A stretch of DNA of 64,000 bases. It comes from Methylococcaceae bacterium UBA6146 (lineage in GTDB: Bacteria; Pseudomonadota; Gammaproteobacteria; Methylococcales; Methylomonadaceae). The stretch spans positions 124,001 through 188,000 of the forward strand of contig DIUY01000001.1 of NCBI GenBank assembly GCA_002422395.1, read 5' to 3'. A model generated the notes under the pieces. That model made no database searches, was not told where the DNA came from, and worked only from the letters and a program-made list of their open reading frames with translations. How positions within the stretch are numbered: the stretch's first letter is position 1; the number at the start of each line of letters is the position of its first letter. A program made the translations under genes and the position numbers. This document shows positions 35,636 to 45,861 of the stretch, piece after piece.

Positions 35636-38560
35636 TCAGGTTTGCGTGCTTTCACCGACGATCAGCCCCACCGGAAAGTCTGCCAGCACTTGTGCGGTGG
35701 GCAAGCGCCATCCTGCTAGCTGCTGGTGGGGTTCCAGCACCTTCCCCGTGAAGGCGCAGGTGTATTGGTTATCGCGCCGATGAAAAGGCAGGTCCACTCC
35801 TGTATTACCCCAAACCTTTTCTCCCAGAGGAAGACTATCGGCCTCACCTAACAGCCCCGCGAAAAAACGCGGCGCCACGGTAATGACGGTACGTTCACCG
35901 GCAATACGTGCATAGGCGCATAGATGAGCAGCCTGTTTTCCCTTGACTGCCAGCGGCAAATAACTTCCTTGCTGAAACACTTCCGGCCAGCGTTGCCGTA
36001 ACGCCAGCGCCGACCTGACGATAAGCAATTTTGCCCTGCCATCTTCCAGCGAGCCGCATAATGCGCGTACCCCTGTTTTCCGTTGTTCAGTGGTCTGCGT
36101 GGCAAGCATCTGCAATGCATAGAGCAGGGTTCGGCGGTAGCCGAAATCAACTGGCCGCCGGTTATCCGGGTCCACCAGACTGAAATCACCTAATTCGCAA
36201 CCTTGATAAATATCCGGTACACCGGGTGCAGTCAGCTTGATCAATGTCTGCGACAGGCTGTTAAACATTCCTAGCCGTGCAATCCGCCGTTGAAAAGGCA
36301 GAAAATCCGTAATGAATGCACTCCCCGCAGGCGCATTAATCAGCGCATCGGCGAATGTCAGGATTGCGTCTTCATAGGCCGTATTCGGTTTTATCCAGCT
36401 GGTATGGATCTTGGCCTCGCGCACCGCCTTGACCAGATACTCAGCCAAACGGACACCCAAACGCGCCATTTCATTGTCGTCTGGCTCACCGGGCGGCCAG
36501 ATACCCAGCAATGTCTGATAGATAAAATATTCATCGTTGGGTGTGGGCGCCAGCACCCCGTCCACCGACTGTTTAAGGCTTCGGTTGGCGCGGCTCCAGT
36601 GCTGTAGCGCCAGCCGCCAGGCAGAAGGCATTTCAGACAGCACATTAAGACGGGCGCGCACATCCTCGCTACGCTTGGTGTCGTGAGTGGAAGTGGTCAA
36701 CATCGAATGCGGCCAATGCTCTGCACGGGTCTGGTTGGCATGATGGAAGGCGGTAAGGGTCACGCCAAATTGCCGAGGATCGCCGCCGACTTCGTTCAGC
36801 GACAGCAAGCGGTTATAGATATAGGCACTGGTGTCCTCCAGCCCTTTCGCCATAACTGGGCCAGTGAATTGCTGGAATTTCATCGCAAATGCGACTACCT
36901 GCCCAGTGTACGCGGGTGATTTCCCCTCTGCTGCGGCAAGTGTGAGCACGTCACACAGAAAATCAAAAATGCGGGTATCTGCCGTGGCACTTCTGCGTTT
37001 AGCCGCCGCCGTTGCCAGTCCGATGTTATGGCGGTCTTCCGGCACAACTTCGTGGGCACTGATATAACCCCGATAAACCGAGAAGCAGGCGACTATTTCA
37101 GACAGTGCCGTACGTAATCCGTTCAGCGTGTAATCGCAAGTATGACGATCAGCTTCAGCGATTTTTGAGAGCAGGTTGGCCAATACATTTAGCTCCCCCG
37201 CCAGCGCGGTCTTCATGATCAACTGCTTGGAACGGTAAAGCAGGTCATCGAAATTAATAGGCTCTCCGATGAAGCCCTTATACAGACGCTCCATACGCTC
37301 AGCGGCACGGGTATCCACAAACAGCCCGTTGAGCAGATTAGCGAATTCGTAGCCCGTCGTACCCTGCACGGGCCAGCTGCTACGCAAATCCTCGTGTACC
37401 AGCAGAATTTTTTCCACCACCAGATAAGGCGAGTGCCCTGCCTGTCCGCAGTGCTCGACCAGCTTGCAAAAATAAGCCTCCGGATCATATAAACCATCGG
37501 GATGATCGAGACGCAGACCATCGAGCTTGCCTTCCTGAAGCAACCGCAGCACTAACTGATGGGTCGCATCGAAAACAGCGTCGTTCTCCATGCGCAATCC
37601 GGCAAGATCGTTGATATCAAAAAACCGCCGGTAGTTAATCTCGTCCGAGGCCACCCGCCAGAACGCCAGCCGGTAAGCTTGTGCCTCAATCAAGTAGTGG
37701 AGCTGATCGAAACTGGATGATTCCCCCGCCGTGCCATTAAAGATGTTCAGGTTCTCTTCCAAAAATTCGGCGATATCCGAAGATTGCGCCACCAGACCGG
37801 CAAAATGACGTTTATACACTTCCTTGTCGCGCCTACGTTCAAGCTGACGATCAAGTGAATCCTCATCACGCGAAGGAAGATTACGGAATGCGGTTACCAG
37901 GCTCTGGTATTCCATCAGTAACGGATTATCCTGCCCCAACCTTTCGTTTAAGGTATCCATGCGATACCCCATAATTTGCGGGTATTGCGCCGGGTCTACC
38001 GGAAAATGGTGCGCGTAGTAATAAATGCCGAATTGACCGTGTTCCGTATCAAAGCGCAGTTGTAGTTGGGCATTGTCCAACACTGCACCATAACTGTTGC
38101 CTAGCACCGGCACTAACACCTTGCCGCGCAGCTTAAGCTTTATCGGTGACCAATCAATATCGAAGAAACCGGCATATGCGGATGCCTGACCATTTTCCAG
38201 CACGTCCAGCCACCAGGCATTGTCCCCGCCCTGTACGCCCATATGATTTGGCACCACATCCAGTATCTGCCCCATGCCGTGTTCAGCGAGGGTTGCACAA
38301 AGCCGCTCAAACTCCTCGTAAGTGCCAATTTCGGGATTCAGGGCATTGTGATCAATGATGTCGTAGCCGTGCCGGCTACCCGGCCGCGCTTTGAGATAGG
38401 GTGAGGCATACAGGTGGGAGATGCCTAGTGCGCTCAAATAGGGGACAATCTCGCGGGCCTGGTTAAAAGTGAAATCGCGGTTGAATTGCAGGCGATAGGT
38501 GGACAATGGGATGCGCGGCGCGGGCGGCTGAAATAACGCTTCTTCATGCACACGTTTCAT
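35636..38560 (-). CDS. treY: TreY, malto-oligosyltrehalose synthase
   Basis: A 974-residue GH13 enzyme from the ATG at 38558-38560, 5 bp after glgX; an extended frame lies inside glgX and is rejected. It turns the reducing end of a maltodextrin into an alpha,alpha-1,1 linkage. PLSTYRLQFNRDFTF starts the barrel; catalytic residues are in DGLRLDHPDGLYDP (Asp), VVEKILLVHEDL (Glu) and TTSTHDTKRSED (Asp). Size is at the upper end for the family. Confidence 0.95.
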   Translation of the reverse strand: MKRVHEEALFQPPAPRIPLSTYRLQFNRDFTFNQAREIVPYLSALGISHLYASPYLKARPGSRHGYDIIDHNALNPEIGTYEEFERLCATLAEHGMGQILDVVPNHMGVQGGDNAWWLDVLENGQASAYAGFFDIDWSPIKLKLRGKVLVPVLGNSYGAVLDNAQLQLRFDTEHGQFGIYYYAHHFPVDPAQYPQIMGYRMDTLNERLGQDNPLLMEYQSLVTAFRNLPSRDEDSLDRQLERRRDKEVYKRHFAGLVAQSSDIAEFLEENLNIFNGTAGESSSFDQLHYLIEAQAYRLAFWRVASDEINYRRFFDINDLAGLRMENDAVFDATHQLVLRLLQEGKLDGLRLDHPDGLYDPEAYFCKLVEHCGQAGHSPYLVVEKILLVHEDLRSSWPVQGTTGYEFANLLNGLFVDTRAAERMERLYKGFIGEPINFDDLLYRSKQLIMKTALAGELNVLANLLSKIAEADRHTCDYTLNGLRTALSEIVACFSVYRGYISAHEVVPEDRHNIGLATAAAKRRSATADTRIFDFLCDVLTLAAAEGKSPAYTGQVVAFAMKFQQFTGPVMAKGLEDTSAYIYNRLLSLNEVGGDPRQFGVTLTAFHHANQTRAEHWPHSMLTTSTHDTKRSEDVRARLNVLSEMPSAWRLALQHWSRANRSLKQSVDGVLAPTPNDEYFIYQTLLGIWPPGEPDDNEMARLGVRLAEYLVKAVREAKIHTSWIKPNTAYEDAILTFADALINAPAGSAFITDFLPFQRRIARLGMFNSLSQTLIKLTAPGVPDIYQGCELGDFSLVDPDNRRPVDFGYRRTLLYALQMLATQTTEQRKTGVRALCGSLEDGRAKLLIVRSALALRQRWPEVFQQGSYLPLAVKGKQAAHLCAYARIAGERTVITVAPRFFAGLLGEADSLPLGEKVWGNTGVDLPFHRRDNQYTCAFTGKVLEPHQQLAGWRLPTAQVLADFPVGLIVGESTQT

Positions 38561-38565
38561 GTTGG

Positions 38566-40698
38566 CTACGCCTGTTTTAGCAACACCAGCGACCGCCCGC
38601 CCAATGGATAAGCTTGCTCTGTCTTGTAACGTGTCACATCCGGCGTACCGGTAGCATCTTGCGTGTCGAGCAATACTTCCCAATAGTTATGCTCCTCGAA
38701 TTGTGGCAGCATAAATGCGATTTCCTCATAATAGGCATTGAGAAGCAACAAGAGATTATTGTCCTTTAAACGCCCTCCGCGCCCATCGGTTTCGATCAGT
38801 TTACCGCCGGCAAAATAAACACCCAGACAATGCGAAGCGGCTTGATTCCAGTCGTCATCTTTAGTTTCTGAACCATCGGAATTGAGCCAAATAATATCGT
38901 TTACCTCCCCTCCGTAAATGGGCGTTCCCTGAAAAAAATAACGTCGCCGAAATAAGGGATGCTCGTTGCGCAAACTGATAATACGTCGGGTGAATGCAAG
39001 CAAATCCTTATCCTGTTTCTTCAATTCCCACGACAGCCAGCTAATCGCGTTATCCTGACAATAGGCATTGTTATTACCCTGCTGGGTACGTCCCATCTCG
39101 TCACCTGCTTGCAGCATCGGAACTCCTTGTGAAAACAGCAACGTAGCGAGAAGATTGCGCTTTTGCCGGGCACGTAAGGCATTAATCGCTGGATCGTCGG
39201 TTTCTCCCTCGATGCCGCAATTCCAGGAATGGTTATTGTCATTTCCGGAATTATCTTCTTGATTGGCCTCGTTATGCTTGTCGTTGTAAGTCACCAGGTC
39301 ATGCAAGGTAAAGCCGTCGTGCGCACTGATGTAATTGATGCTGGCATGAGTCCGTCCACTGCGCTCGTACAGGTCGCTGGAGCCGGTCAAGCGTTGCGCC
39401 AGTTCCCCGATTAACCCTTCATCGCCTTTCCAGTAGGCACGAATACAATCGCGATACTTATCGTTCCATTCCGACCAGCCCAACGGGAAATTTCCCACTT
39501 GATAGCCGCCTTCGCCCAGATCCCAGGGTTCGGCAATCAGCTTGATGGTGCTTAGCACGGGATCCTGGCGGATGGTATTGAAGAAGGTGCCAAGCTGGTT
39601 CACTGCATGTAACTCCCGTGCCAATGAGGATGCCAGATCAAAACGGAAGCCGTCCACATGCATTTCCAGCACCCAATAACGCAGGCTGTCCATCATTAAC
39701 TGTAATACGCATGATTCTTGCATGTCCAAGGTATTGCCACAGCCGGTGTAGTCCATATAAAAGCGTGGATTATCATCCACCAGGCGATAGTAGGACGCAT
39801 TGTCGATACCACGGAAGGACAGTGTCGGCCCTAGTTGATTGCCTTCGGCGGTATGGTTGTACACCACGTCCAGAATCACCTCAATGCCCGCTTTATGCAG
39901 GGTCTTTACCATGGTTTTAAATTCACTGATCTGACCACTGGCCGAGTAACGGGAATCGGGTGCCAGAAAGCCTATGGAGTTATAGCCCCAATAATTGCAC
40001 ATGCCACGTTCGACCAGATGGCGATCATCAAGAAAAGTATGCACCGGCATCAGTTCAACGGTGGTAACACCCAGCCGTTTGAGGTGCTCGATGACGGGGG
40101 GCATCGCCAATCCGGCATAGGTGCCGCGCAACTTGGGCAGAATATCAGGATGTTGCATGGTAAAGCCTTTGACATGCAGCTCATAAATGACCATGTCACA
40201 CCATTGAATGTCGGGGGGATGATCATCTCCCCAGGCGAAAGCCTGATCAATAACCCTGCACTTCGGCATGACCTTGGCATTGTCGCGACGACTAAAAGAA
40301 AGATCGTCGTCCTTGCCGCCTATGCGATAGCCGAAATGGGCGTCGCTCCACAGCGGTGTCCCCACGATATCTTTTGCATAGGGTTCTATCAGCAGCTTGT
40401 TCGGATTAAAACGATGCCCCTCTTTTGGACGGTAAGGCCCATGTACCCGGAAACCATAAAGCAGTCCGGGACGGGCTTCCGGTAGATAGCAGTGCCAGAC
40501 CAAATCACTACGTTCTTTGAGTTCGACGCGCTGGACTTCGTTCTTACCGTTGGCATCGAACAAGCACAATTCAACCTTTTCGGCATGCGCGGAAAAAACG
40601 GCAAAATTCACCCCTTCGCCATCCCAAAAAGCGCCGCGCGGATAAGGCCGCCCCGGCCATACCGCCGTTATCGTTTTTGTAGCCTTAGCCTTAGTCAT
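38566..40698 (-). CDS. glgX: GlgX, glycogen debranching enzyme
   Basis: A 710-residue GH13 isoamylase-type enzyme from the ATG at 40698, with AGAGG 9 nt upstream; a GTG at 40725 is a less likely start. An N-terminal CBM48-like domain (GRPYPRGAFWDGEGVNFAVFS) precedes the barrel. Catalytic residues are in VDGFRFDLASSL (Asp), KLIAEPWDLGEG (Glu) and SAHDGFTLHDLV. It hydrolyses alpha-1,6 branches of phosphorylase-limit glycogen. A second, unrelated debranching enzyme closes the same operon. Confidence 0.95.
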   Translation of the reverse strand: MTKAKATKTITAVWPGRPYPRGAFWDGEGVNFAVFSAHAEKVELCLFDANGKNEVQRVELKERSDLVWHCYLPEARPGLLYGFRVHGPYRPKEGHRFNPNKLLIEPYAKDIVGTPLWSDAHFGYRIGGKDDDLSFSRRDNAKVMPKCRVIDQAFAWGDDHPPDIQWCDMVIYELHVKGFTMQHPDILPKLRGTYAGLAMPPVIEHLKRLGVTTVELMPVHTFLDDRHLVERGMCNYWGYNSIGFLAPDSRYSASGQISEFKTMVKTLHKAGIEVILDVVYNHTAEGNQLGPTLSFRGIDNASYYRLVDDNPRFYMDYTGCGNTLDMQESCVLQLMMDSLRYWVLEMHVDGFRFDLASSLARELHAVNQLGTFFNTIRQDPVLSTIKLIAEPWDLGEGGYQVGNFPLGWSEWNDKYRDCIRAYWKGDEGLIGELAQRLTGSSDLYERSGRTHASINYISAHDGFTLHDLVTYNDKHNEANQEDNSGNDNNHSWNCGIEGETDDPAINALRARQKRNLLATLLFSQGVPMLQAGDEMGRTQQGNNNAYCQDNAISWLSWELKKQDKDLLAFTRRIISLRNEHPLFRRRYFFQGTPIYGGEVNDIIWLNSDGSETKDDDWNQAASHCLGVYFAGGKLIETDGRGGRLKDNNLLLLLNAYYEEIAFMLPQFEEHNYWEVLLDTQDATGTPDVTRYKTEQAYPLGGRSLVLLKQA

Positions 40699-40799
40699 CT
40701 TGATAACCTCTGGTCTGACATTCACGTTGAAATAGTTCAGTTATTGACAATAGTGATCATCCGCCTGGCCTATCTATCTGTAGAACAGACCGCATATCG

Positions 40800-43700
40800 C
40801 TAGAGCACAGGTTGCAGTAGCGACACCAGGCCTCGCAGCGGGATGGCTACCCAGTCCGGGCGATTGTCAAGTTCATAGCACACCTCGTAAAGGGCTTTTT
40901 CCAGCAGGAACAAATCGAGCAGGCCACACAAGGATGCATCCGTTGTAATAAGCCCGCAGCCGTGCACCGCTTTATCATAGGCTGCTAGGAATGTGTGCCT
41001 GACATCGGTTTCCCAAGCTAGCACCAAAGGTTCAAACTTTGCCAAATCCTTGGATTGTTCCGCCGTGGCGTGCGCCAGCGCGGCGTAAGCGGCACAGTTG
41101 AACGAGCGCAGCATGCCGGCCACATCTCTCAAAGGCGAGTGTTTGTGGCGACGCTCGGGGAAAGGCCATGCCAGTTCGCCTTCAAAATCGATGAGCATGA
41201 AATCATTCTGCGTGAGCAGCACTTTCCCCAGATGGTAATCACCATGGTAGCGGGTCTTGACTGCTTTAACCGGCCCGGAAATACAAGCCTGAATTCGGTC
41301 CTCAAGGGCTTTGCGTTGCGTAAGCAACGTTTGTGCTATCTTGCGCACTGGTTCGACAAGCCCTTTCTCTTTATGTTCAAGCAGGTTTAAAGTGGTTACC
41401 GCCTCCGCTCGCACCCGCCGTACCCAATCCGCAAGATCGTTGTCGGTAATCGGCTCAGGATCAAAGGCAGAATCCCCTGTCGTTTGGCCCAGCGCCTTGT
41501 GCAGTTCTCCAGTACGCTGACCCAGTGTGCGAATCAGAACCAGATAGGCGCTATGTGCTTGTGCCGTGGGTTCGGGCGGTGCGTCTACAGTGCGCCATTC
41601 TTCCAGAAAACGCCCCAGGTAATCCTGCGTATAGCTCCAGAAATCGCCCTGGTTTTCGACATAGCCCTGCAACAACGCAAGCATCATGTTGCTGCCGTCG
41701 CTGCCTTGATACTCAACTAAACCGAGCATTGGCGCCGTGTTGGGGAATTTCGCCACATCAGTTAAAAAACGTCCGATTTCAAACTCCGGCTGCATCCCGA
41801 TTTGCAGATGCCGATAGCCTTTCAGGAATAATTTTTCACCCAGCACGACAGTGGTGTTACTGCCCTGCGTGCCAGTGGGACGAACGGGTAGATGGACGGA
41901 CACCCCCCCTGCGAGTGCAGCGAAAGCGCTGGTGGGCAAGAAGCTTATGAGGCCTTGTTCGCAATGTAGCACTTGCCGCGCACCGATGGCCTGTACCAGC
42001 GTCCGGCAAAATGCCCCGTCAGCAAACGCATTGCCCAAGATTCCAACTTGCGCCTTTTGGCGCACTTTTGCCACGGCGGTCGACGACATGGCATGCAGGC
42101 GTTCCTCGTCACCATTTTCCCACACCAGTGCGAGAGGTAAAAAATAGGTAAATGGCCCGCAGGCCGCATCTTCAATACTGACCAGGGCTACCAGCCACTT
42201 ATAATCCGTATTGTCCCACTCGGCATAATCGCTAATAACCACACGTTGAATCAACTTGCCTTTAGCCCCATACCAGCGTTGGGCCGCAATATAGTGCGGC
42301 AATACGTTTTCTTCGAGCTGGATACGGATCTTCACCGCCAGAGCCATACGCCGGGGTGCAACCCGATCGCGGAAGAAGCTGCGCCAACCTTCGAACAACA
42401 CCAGTGTTGGCAATTCTTCTGGTAGCAAGTGTTCCTCGTGCCACGCCGGAACCTCTTGGCCACTGACCAGTTTGAACCAATAATAGTTATGTCCCGGCAA
42501 AGTGAGGAGATAAGGCAATTCGCCAATGGGCGGGAAAGCCGCTCGTCCCAGCAATTCTATCGGCACGAACCCCTTATAAGCTGAAAGATCAAGCTCGACC
42601 GCCTGCGCGGCACGCGACAGGTTAGTCACACACAAGATAATGTCGTCTTGATAGAGTCTTAAATAAGCAAGTATCTTGCGATTTCCGGGTTGTAACAAAA
42701 CCAGCGTGCCGCGACCGAATGCCTGATGATTTTTGCGCAAAGCCAACACACGTCGAGTCCAGTTCAGCAGGGAAGCACGTTTGCGCAGCTGCGCCTCCAC
42801 ATTGACTGCCCCGAAGCCGTACACCGGGTCCATGATGGGCGGCAGATACAGGCGCTGCGGATCAGCGCGGGAGAACCCCCCATTACGGTCCAGACTCCAT
42901 TGCATGGGCGTACGCACGCCATTACGATCGCCCAGGAAGAAATTGTCCCCCATGCCGATCTCGTCGCCGTAATAGATGATGGGCGAACCCGGCATGGATA
43001 GCAGCAAACTGTTCATCAGCTTGATCTTGTCAATTTCATTATCCATCAGGGGTGCCAGTCGGCGCCGGATACCAACGTTTACGCGTCCACGAGGTTCACC
43101 GACATACATCTGGTACATATAGTCACGTTCTTTGTCAGTGACCATCTCCAGGGTAAGTTCGTCATGATTACGCAGAAAAATGGCCCATTGGCAGGTTTCT
43201 GGAATATCCGGGGTTTGCCGCATGATATCGACGATAGGATGACGGTCTTCCTGAGCAATGGCCATGTACATTCGTGGCATGAGGGGAAAATGGTAAGCCA
43301 TGTGACATTCATCGCCGTCACTGAAGTAGTCGCGAACGTCTTCCGGCCACTGATTGACTTCGGCAAGAAAAACGCAGTGAGGGTAATCCGCATCCACCAC
43401 TGCGCGCATTTGTTTTATAACAGCGTGTGTTTCCGGCAGGTTCTCGTTTTGAGTGCCCTCACGCACACACAGATAAGGAATCGCGTCCAGACGTACACCG
43501 TCTACGCCCTGATCCAGCCAAAAGCGCATGATTCTGATAACCGCTTTCACCACCTGCGGATTATTAAAGTTAAGGTCCGGTTGATGGGAGAAGAAACGAT
43601 GCCAGTAATAAGCATGGGCTTCATCGTCCCAGGTCCAGTTGGACTTCTCGGTATCCTTGAAAATAATGCACGTTTCGGGAAACTTTTGGTTGGTATCGCT

Positions 43701-44153
43701 CCATACGTAATAGTTACGCTTGCTGGAACCGGCAGATGCCCGGCGCGCAGCCTGAAACCACGGATGCTGATCGGAAGTGTGATTGATGACCAGTTCAGTG
43801 ATGACTTTAAAACCACGCCGGTGCGCTTCCTTCATGAACTGCTTGAAATCGGCCATGCAGCCGTACTCGGGATGGATGTTGTGATAGTCAGCTATGTCAT
43901 AACCGTCGTCGCGCATTGGCGAGGGGTAGAAGGGTAACAACCAGAGCGTGTTCACCCCTAAACTCTGGAGATAATCGAGCTTCTGGATTAACCCGGCGAA
44001 ATCCCCGGAGCCATTATTGTCGCTGTCAAAAAACGCTTTAATGTGCAGTTCGTAAATAACGGCATCTTTATACCAGAGCGGGTCTTCCATCCATTGTGCG
44101 TTGTCGCCCATGAAATGATTCTTTTTTTCCTCGCTGGGTTTTGTTTTGTCCAT
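40800..44153 (-). CDS. treS: TreS-Mak fusion: trehalose synthase with maltokinase domain
   Basis: An 1117-residue two-domain protein. Residues about 20-560 are the GH13 trehalose synthase (WYKDAVIYELHIKAFFDS; Asp in VDGVRLDAIPYL, Glu in FLAEVNQWPEDV, Asp in LRNHDELTLEM). Residues about 620-1117 are a maltokinase of the APH-like fold (AQRWYGAKGK; YHGDYHLGKVL and MLIDFEGELAWPF as catalytic and metal sites). It interconverts trehalose and maltose and can phosphorylate maltose to maltose-1-phosphate, the substrate of GlgE. No glgE is in the window. First gene of the operon; GAGAG lies about 5 nt before the ATG. Confidence 0.95.
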   Translation of the reverse strand: MDKTKPSEEKKNHFMGDNAQWMEDPLWYKDAVIYELHIKAFFDSDNNGSGDFAGLIQKLDYLQSLGVNTLWLLPFYPSPMRDDGYDIADYHNIHPEYGCMADFKQFMKEAHRRGFKVITELVINHTSDQHPWFQAARRASAGSSKRNYYVWSDTNQKFPETCIIFKDTEKSNWTWDDEAHAYYWHRFFSHQPDLNFNNPQVVKAVIRIMRFWLDQGVDGVRLDAIPYLCVREGTQNENLPETHAVIKQMRAVVDADYPHCVFLAEVNQWPEDVRDYFSDGDECHMAYHFPLMPRMYMAIAQEDRHPIVDIMRQTPDIPETCQWAIFLRNHDELTLEMVTDKERDYMYQMYVGEPRGRVNVGIRRRLAPLMDNEIDKIKLMNSLLLSMPGSPIIYYGDEIGMGDNFFLGDRNGVRTPMQWSLDRNGGFSRADPQRLYLPPIMDPVYGFGAVNVEAQLRKRASLLNWTRRVLALRKNHQAFGRGTLVLLQPGNRKILAYLRLYQDDIILCVTNLSRAAQAVELDLSAYKGFVPIELLGRAAFPPIGELPYLLTLPGHNYYWFKLVSGQEVPAWHEEHLLPEELPTLVLFEGWRSFFRDRVAPRRMALAVKIRIQLEENVLPHYIAAQRWYGAKGKLIQRVVISDYAEWDNTDYKWLVALVSIEDAACGPFTYFLPLALVWENGDEERLHAMSSTAVAKVRQKAQVGILGNAFADGAFCRTLVQAIGARQVLHCEQGLISFLPTSAFAALAGGVSVHLPVRPTGTQGSNTTVVLGEKLFLKGYRHLQIGMQPEFEIGRFLTDVAKFPNTAPMLGLVEYQGSDGSNMMLALLQGYVENQGDFWSYTQDYLGRFLEEWRTVDAPPEPTAQAHSAYLVLIRTLGQRTGELHKALGQTTGDSAFDPEPITDNDLADWVRRVRAEAVTTLNLLEHKEKGLVEPVRKIAQTLLTQRKALEDRIQACISGPVKAVKTRYHGDYHLGKVLLTQNDFMLIDFEGELAWPFPERRHKHSPLRDVAGMLRSFNCAAYAALAHATAEQSKDLAKFEPLVLAWETDVRHTFLAAYDKAVHGCGLITTDASLCGLLDLFLLEKALYEVCYELDNRPDWVAIPLRGLVSLLQPVL

Positions 44154-44650
44154 AGTTTTCTCTCACAAAAAATAGTTGAAATCGGACCCGGTACGCACAC
44201 GCTGACGCCATTTAAAAAGGCTCAATATGTGTTTCGGACTGCTAAGTTCGGTTGACGTTTCATCGAGAAAAAACTCTCCGGTAATGTTTGATTTTGAATA
44301 TGTACTTATTTGTACCAGCAGGCTTAATTTACTGGCCAACGTGTACGACCAAGCCAACACCGGCACGGGTAGCCTGCTTGATAATCCGGCTGACCATCGC
44401 GCTGGCTTTTACACCAACCCCTAAATGGCGTCTGAATGACGTGTTATTAAAATGTCCCAACAGCTCCATAAAAACAGCCCGGTTGTTTAGGCCGCTTGTC
44501 CTGCTGATAACACGCCTTTTTCATGACGTTTGCTGGCTAGCAGCATTTGAATTCCCTACGCGTCTAGTGGTGGGATAGGCATTGCCATAGCGTCCCCTTT
44601 TGTGAGTTCCGCTCTAGTAGCACCCTTTTAAAAGGTGTGGCATCATATTT
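44154..44650. other. Gene-poor interval upstream of the trehalose operon
   Basis: No convincing gene is seen in about 500 bp. On the minus strand, 44329 to about 44475 reads as a short open segment (GVGVKASAMVSRIIKQATRAG, then a stop at 44329-44331) preceded by a possible frameshift, which could be a remnant of a small gene, but I recognise no family. The treS promoter should lie at the low end; no clear -35/-10 pair was found. A palindrome around CCCTTTTAAAAGG lies at 44621-44633. Confidence 0.4.
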
Positions 44651-44833
44651 CCTGATTAGCAATATGGCTTCAGCCAGAGCCGTCATACTGGCATGGCCGG
44701 TATCCAATCACATGAATGTGAGGGCATGGAGCCTACTCAAATTACCATCCATGGCTCTGGATTCCCTTATGCCCCAGAGGGTATGCCGGAATGACGAACT
44801 TTTGGCGTTGGCTGAAACATCTTGCTAATCAGG
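44651..44833. repeat. MITE-like element, family B
   Basis: A 183-bp element. The left end CCTGATTAGCAATATGG and the right end, read in reverse, CCTGATTAGCAAGATG, are imperfect terminal inverted repeats of about 25 bp. It is flanked by a 6-bp direct repeat ATATTT (44645-44650 and 44834-44839). Inside is a second, nested inverted repeat of the GTCATTCCGGCA type also found at 58406. No coding capacity. Confidence 0.65.
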
Positions 44834-44993
44834 ATATTTTTTGCATTTGTAGAAATCTTTTTATTGATGTATCCAGGTTGGGTATCGGTGAGCGCTCCTT
44901 TTAAAGGGCGCGCCACACACTCACATTTTGTGTATGCCAAGGCGCGTATCTAGAGCATAAACAACCTGTTTTTTGGGGTACGCACCAAAAAAC

Positions 44994-45734
44994 CTATTGT
45001 AAAAAACCCGCTACTAAATGGCGGTCTGACTGGCTGTAATAAACGGAGTTGCTATAAGTGCTCCAGGTATAGCCGACGATTTCACCGCTAATTTCATCGG
45101 CATAAATACGGAAAACGCCCATGCCTACGCCCTTGTCCCAAGAACCATCGGCCATTTTGCGGGTGTCACCAGAGCCATGGCCGCTTTGTGATGAATCAAA
45201 AATTTCCACTGCGTATTGGCGGGTATCTGCGATTATTGGCGCTTTAGCGGGCATTTCTTCAGGGGCGTTCCGGACTAGCATGACATGGCCGGTGCTAGCC
45301 CCGCCTTCTGGGTATTTAATAGCAAGTATTGCCCCCATAGTCAAATCTTGAACATTAGCCAATAGCGTAAAACCGTTTTGCGCTTGAATGGCATCATGGT
45401 ATTTTGCGGCTGTTGGGCTGGTGCTGCCAAACCAGGCCTTAAAAGTGCTGTTGTCCCAACCATAGCTTTGCTTCAACAAATTGGTTAAAAAACTGCTGCA
45501 TTGGGTGCGGTTTTCATAATCAACCGCGCCATTCACGCCCGCCCAATAAATGTAAGTGGGGCTGGCATCATAAGTGTTATGGTCAGGAGTGATATTTTGG
45601 ACAAGTTCTTCCGCCCATGCCACAGGCTCGGTTGGGGCGGCAAAAGAAGCGGCGCTGATTGCCATTAACCCCAGGCCGCTTAATAGAATTAGATGTTGGT
45701 GAAATTTAGAAACTATATTGGCATGTGCTGTCAT
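44994..45734 (-). CDS. Secreted putative cysteine peptidase/amidase (NlpC/P60- or CHAP-like)
   Basis: From the ATG at 45734 the product is 246 residues with a signal peptide (hydrophobic LILLSGLGLMAISAASFA, cut before APTEP). A Cys in RTQCSSFLTNLL, a His in STGHVMLV about 90 residues later and a following polar segment (EIFDSSQSGHGSG) have the order and spacing of papain-like NlpC/P60 or CHAP enzymes. It probably acts outside the inner membrane; target unknown. It is divergent from the Crp/Fnr gene. Confidence 0.55.
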   Translation of the reverse strand: MTAHANIVSKFHQHLILLSGLGLMAISAASFAAPTEPVAWAEELVQNITPDHNTYDASPTYIYWAGVNGAVDYENRTQCSSFLTNLLKQSYGWDNSTFKAWFGSTSPTAAKYHDAIQAQNGFTLLANVQDLTMGAILAIKYPEGGASTGHVMLVRNAPEEMPAKAPIIADTRQYAVEIFDSSQSGHGSGDTRKMADGSWDKGVGMGVFRIYADEISGEIVGYTWSTYSNSVYYSQSDRHLVAGFLQ

Positions 45735-45861
45735 GATTTTTTCTTCCAGTAGTGAGTTAGGTGCTTTATTAAAGAACAGATGGGAAATAAAATCTGTGTG
45801 ATTAACACAGGACGGCTTGTGAACTATGCACATTTGGATAATTAATCAGGATTCATTCTTT

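Noticed and set aside
35459..35719. 86-codon plus frame between treZ and treY
   Set aside because: It covers the MITE-like element and the treY end; no conserved features.
38561..38683. Upstream extension of TreY
   Set aside because: It overlaps the glgX coding end and the family N-terminus fits the ATG at 38560.
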